From an uncultured Flavobacteriaceae bacterium (GTDB lineage Bacteria > Bacteroidota > Bacteroidia > Flavobacteriales > Flavobacteriaceae), in assembly GCA_949372605.1 (NCBI GenBank), contig CASIAE010000002.1:26001-90000 (forward strand): a stretch of DNA of 64,000 nucleotides, written 5' to 3'. Below the pieces are notes generated by a model. That model saw only the letters and a program-made list of their open reading frames with translations. It ran no database searches and was not told the DNA's origin. Each line of letters begins with the position of its first letter. Position 1 is the first letter of the stretch. The position numbers and the translations under genes were made by a program. Below are positions 62,318 through 64,000 of this stretch, one piece after another.

Positions 62318-62529
62318 CTAAAGTTCTTTTGGAGTTTTAATTAATGGCAATTTAACAAAGAGTTTGTTTTTATTTATTAAAAACTTAGGACAAAATATAC
62401 TCGCAAGAAGAAAGCTGCATAACACCAAAGGCAGATAAGAAATTAATAGGAACTGCTCAATTAACCAGCGAAAAAAAAAAACATCAGACAGAAAGAAATC
62501 AGGTTAAAAATTAATGCTCTAGTTTTCAT
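62318..62529 (-). pseudogene. small membrane protein ORF broken at an 11-bp poly-T
   Basis: MKTRALIFNLISFCLMFFF(F) / RWLIEQFLLISYLPLVLCSFLLASIFCPKFLINKNKLFVKLPLIKTPKEL*; needs 12 T (or 9 T) to be one frame. Confidence 0.55.
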
Positions 62530-63688
62530 TTTTTTTTAATTTATGGATTTTTTTAGTTCCAGCATAAATCGGGAACAAACACAGCCTCGATTCTAACTTT
62601 CCATTGAATAATTTAATTTTCCGTGTGGGTCTCAATCCCACAAACTTCATTGCTTCAAAGTTAGAGCTGATCATCCACGCATTGGTGTTGGGGTAGTTTC
62701 TCTTGAGCGTATCGCCAAACTCTTGATACAATCTATCAATATCTCCTTCCAAGCGCTCACCATAAGGCGGGTTGGTTAATAAGTGTAATGGAGTTTCTCC
62801 AATTTTTGAAGAATGAAAAAAATTCGCACGATTCACATGAATAAAATCCTCTAAAGAGGCATTCTTAACGTTTTGAATTGTCTTTTCAACAGCGGATGGA
62901 GCTTTGTCAAATCCATAAATTTTCCCAAAAGGAGATTTCACTTTTTTAAGCTGAGACTGTCTTATTTTATCAAAAAGAGAAGCGTCCCAGTCGCTCCACT
63001 TTTCAAAAGCAAACTCGTTTCTATTTAAATTAGCAGGAATATCACAAGCAAGCATCGCAGCTTCAATCAAGATCGTACCACTACCACACATGGGGTCTAT
63101 AAAATCAGTCTGACGGTCCCACCCCGAAAGCTGCACCAAACAAGCGGCAAGTACTTCATTCATCGGAGCGATATTCGTAGCCGAACGATACCCTCGATGA
63201 TGTAGAGAACTCCCAGAACTATCCAGCGAAACGCTACATTCATTTTCGTAAATATGTAAATGAATCCTAAAGTCGGGATGGCGAGTATCAACATTGGGTC
63301 GATCCCCAGTTTGTTTTCGAATCCGGTCAACAATGGCATCTTTAGTTCGCTGAGAAGCATAGAGAGAATGTGTAAAAACCTGACCAGAAACTACGCTGTC
63401 GATCAAGAACGTTTCATTTGGGCTTAATAGATCATTCCAATCGAAATTATAGATTTTCTCATAAAGCTCATGTTCGTTGTTGGCCTTAAATTTATAAAAA
63501 GGCTTTAATATTTTGAGTGCCGTTCGCAGACACAAGTTGGCTTTGTACATAAAGCCTTTGTCGCCTATAAAGTGAACCAATCGGTTTCCCTTTTTTATGT
63601 CCTGCGCTCCTAAACTTAATAGTTCGTCAGCCAAAAGGGATTCCATCCCGTAAAAAGTTTTGGCCAACATTTTGAAATTTTTTTCCAT
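62519..63688 (-). CDS. THUMP domain class I SAM-dependent RNA methyltransferase (RlmL-like)
   Basis: MLAKTFYGMESLLADELLSLGAQDIKKGNRLVHF; DPMCGSGTILIEAAM; LLTNPPYGERL. Confidence 0.92.
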   Translation of the reverse strand: MEKNFKMLAKTFYGMESLLADELLSLGAQDIKKGNRLVHFIGDKGFMYKANLCLRTALKILKPFYKFKANNEHELYEKIYNFDWNDLLSPNETFLIDSVVSGQVFTHSLYASQRTKDAIVDRIRKQTGDRPNVDTRHPDFRIHLHIYENECSVSLDSSGSSLHHRGYRSATNIAPMNEVLAACLVQLSGWDRQTDFIDPMCGSGTILIEAAMLACDIPANLNRNEFAFEKWSDWDASLFDKIRQSQLKKVKSPFGKIYGFDKAPSAVEKTIQNVKNASLEDFIHVNRANFFHSSKIGETPLHLLTNPPYGERLEGDIDRLYQEFGDTLKRNYPNTNAWMISSNFEAMKFVGLRPTRKIKLFNGKLESRLCLFPIYAGTKKIHKLKKNEN

Positions 63689-63752
63689 AGTAATAAATAC
63701 AGCCTAAAAATACTTTAATTTTACTAGTAGAAATTATATAAAAGCAAAATAC

Positions 63753-64000
63753 ATGACTCTTCCTAAAATATTAATGCAAACACTTCCACTTTTGGGGGCT
63801 TTTTTGGGAATTTTTGTAGCCACTATCCTCAAACCCAAAACTTCGGCTGGCCTGAAGTTGATCCTTGCTTTTAGCGGGGCATTTCTTTTGTCGATAAGCG
63901 TTTTTGAACTTTTACCCGAAATTTTCTCCAATGACAAAAAATTCATTCCCATTTTGATTATGGGAGGAATTGTTTTACAAATTGTTTTGGAATTTTTTTC
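63753..64000 (+). CDS. ZIP family metal transporter, N-terminal part (truncated by window end)
   Basis: MTLPKILMQTLPLLGAFLGIFVATILKPKTSAGLKLILAFSGAFLLSISVFELLPEIF...; open at the right edge. Confidence 0.75.
   Translation, partial: MTLPKILMQTLPLLGAFLGIFVATILKPKTSAGLKLILAFSGAFLLSISVFELLPEIFSNDKKFIPILIMGGIVLQIVLEFF

Noticed and set aside
1-64000. CRISPR array, prophage, restriction-modification or toxin-antitoxin system
   Set aside because: No regularly spaced repeats, integrase, transposase, phage structural or defence-type genes were recognised in the window.

Overview
This is a 64 kb AT-rich window from a Bacteroidota genome, most likely a marine-type flavobacterium. The clade assignment rests on protein style, TAnnTTTG promoter boxes, and families such as DUF4290, DUF6048, DUF2911 and START-like. 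Most of it is chromosomal housekeeping and metabolism: a B12-dependent methylmalonyl-CoA mutase locus, a large CcsA/ResB-type protein, KdsC-like/Maf, murA, recQ/fmt/HU, RNase Y/zapA, a cysteine desulfurase, ornithine aminotransferase, rlmD and a THUMP methyltransferase. Two accessory regions stand out. The first (about 22.4-29.7 kb) is a tightly coupled operon: SRPBCC, SDR, photolyase, DUF2256 microprotein, DASH-like cryptochrome, FeS-type (6-4) photolyase, a fourth photolyase/cryptochrome paralogue, and a TIGR03643 protein. The second (about 41-51 kb) is an amino-sugar locus: DUF1080, thioredoxin/DUF255, GH20, a NagB-PIG-L fusion, a DUF4212/VC_2705-type symporter pair and a NagX-like protein. 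It contains at least one relic of a second NagB-type gene. Features absent from the ORF track include a 6S RNA-like structure between zapA and rny, two tRNA-Met copies (one degenerate) flanking about 1.3 kb, a 32-aa membrane ORF coupled to a symporter, the 44-aa DUF2256 gene, an ORF broken at an 11-bp homopolymer, and several decaying genes (YqgE/AlgH, class IV aminotransferase, DUF1801, probable GMC oxidoreductase and TerB-like). All family calls were made by eye; no searches were run.
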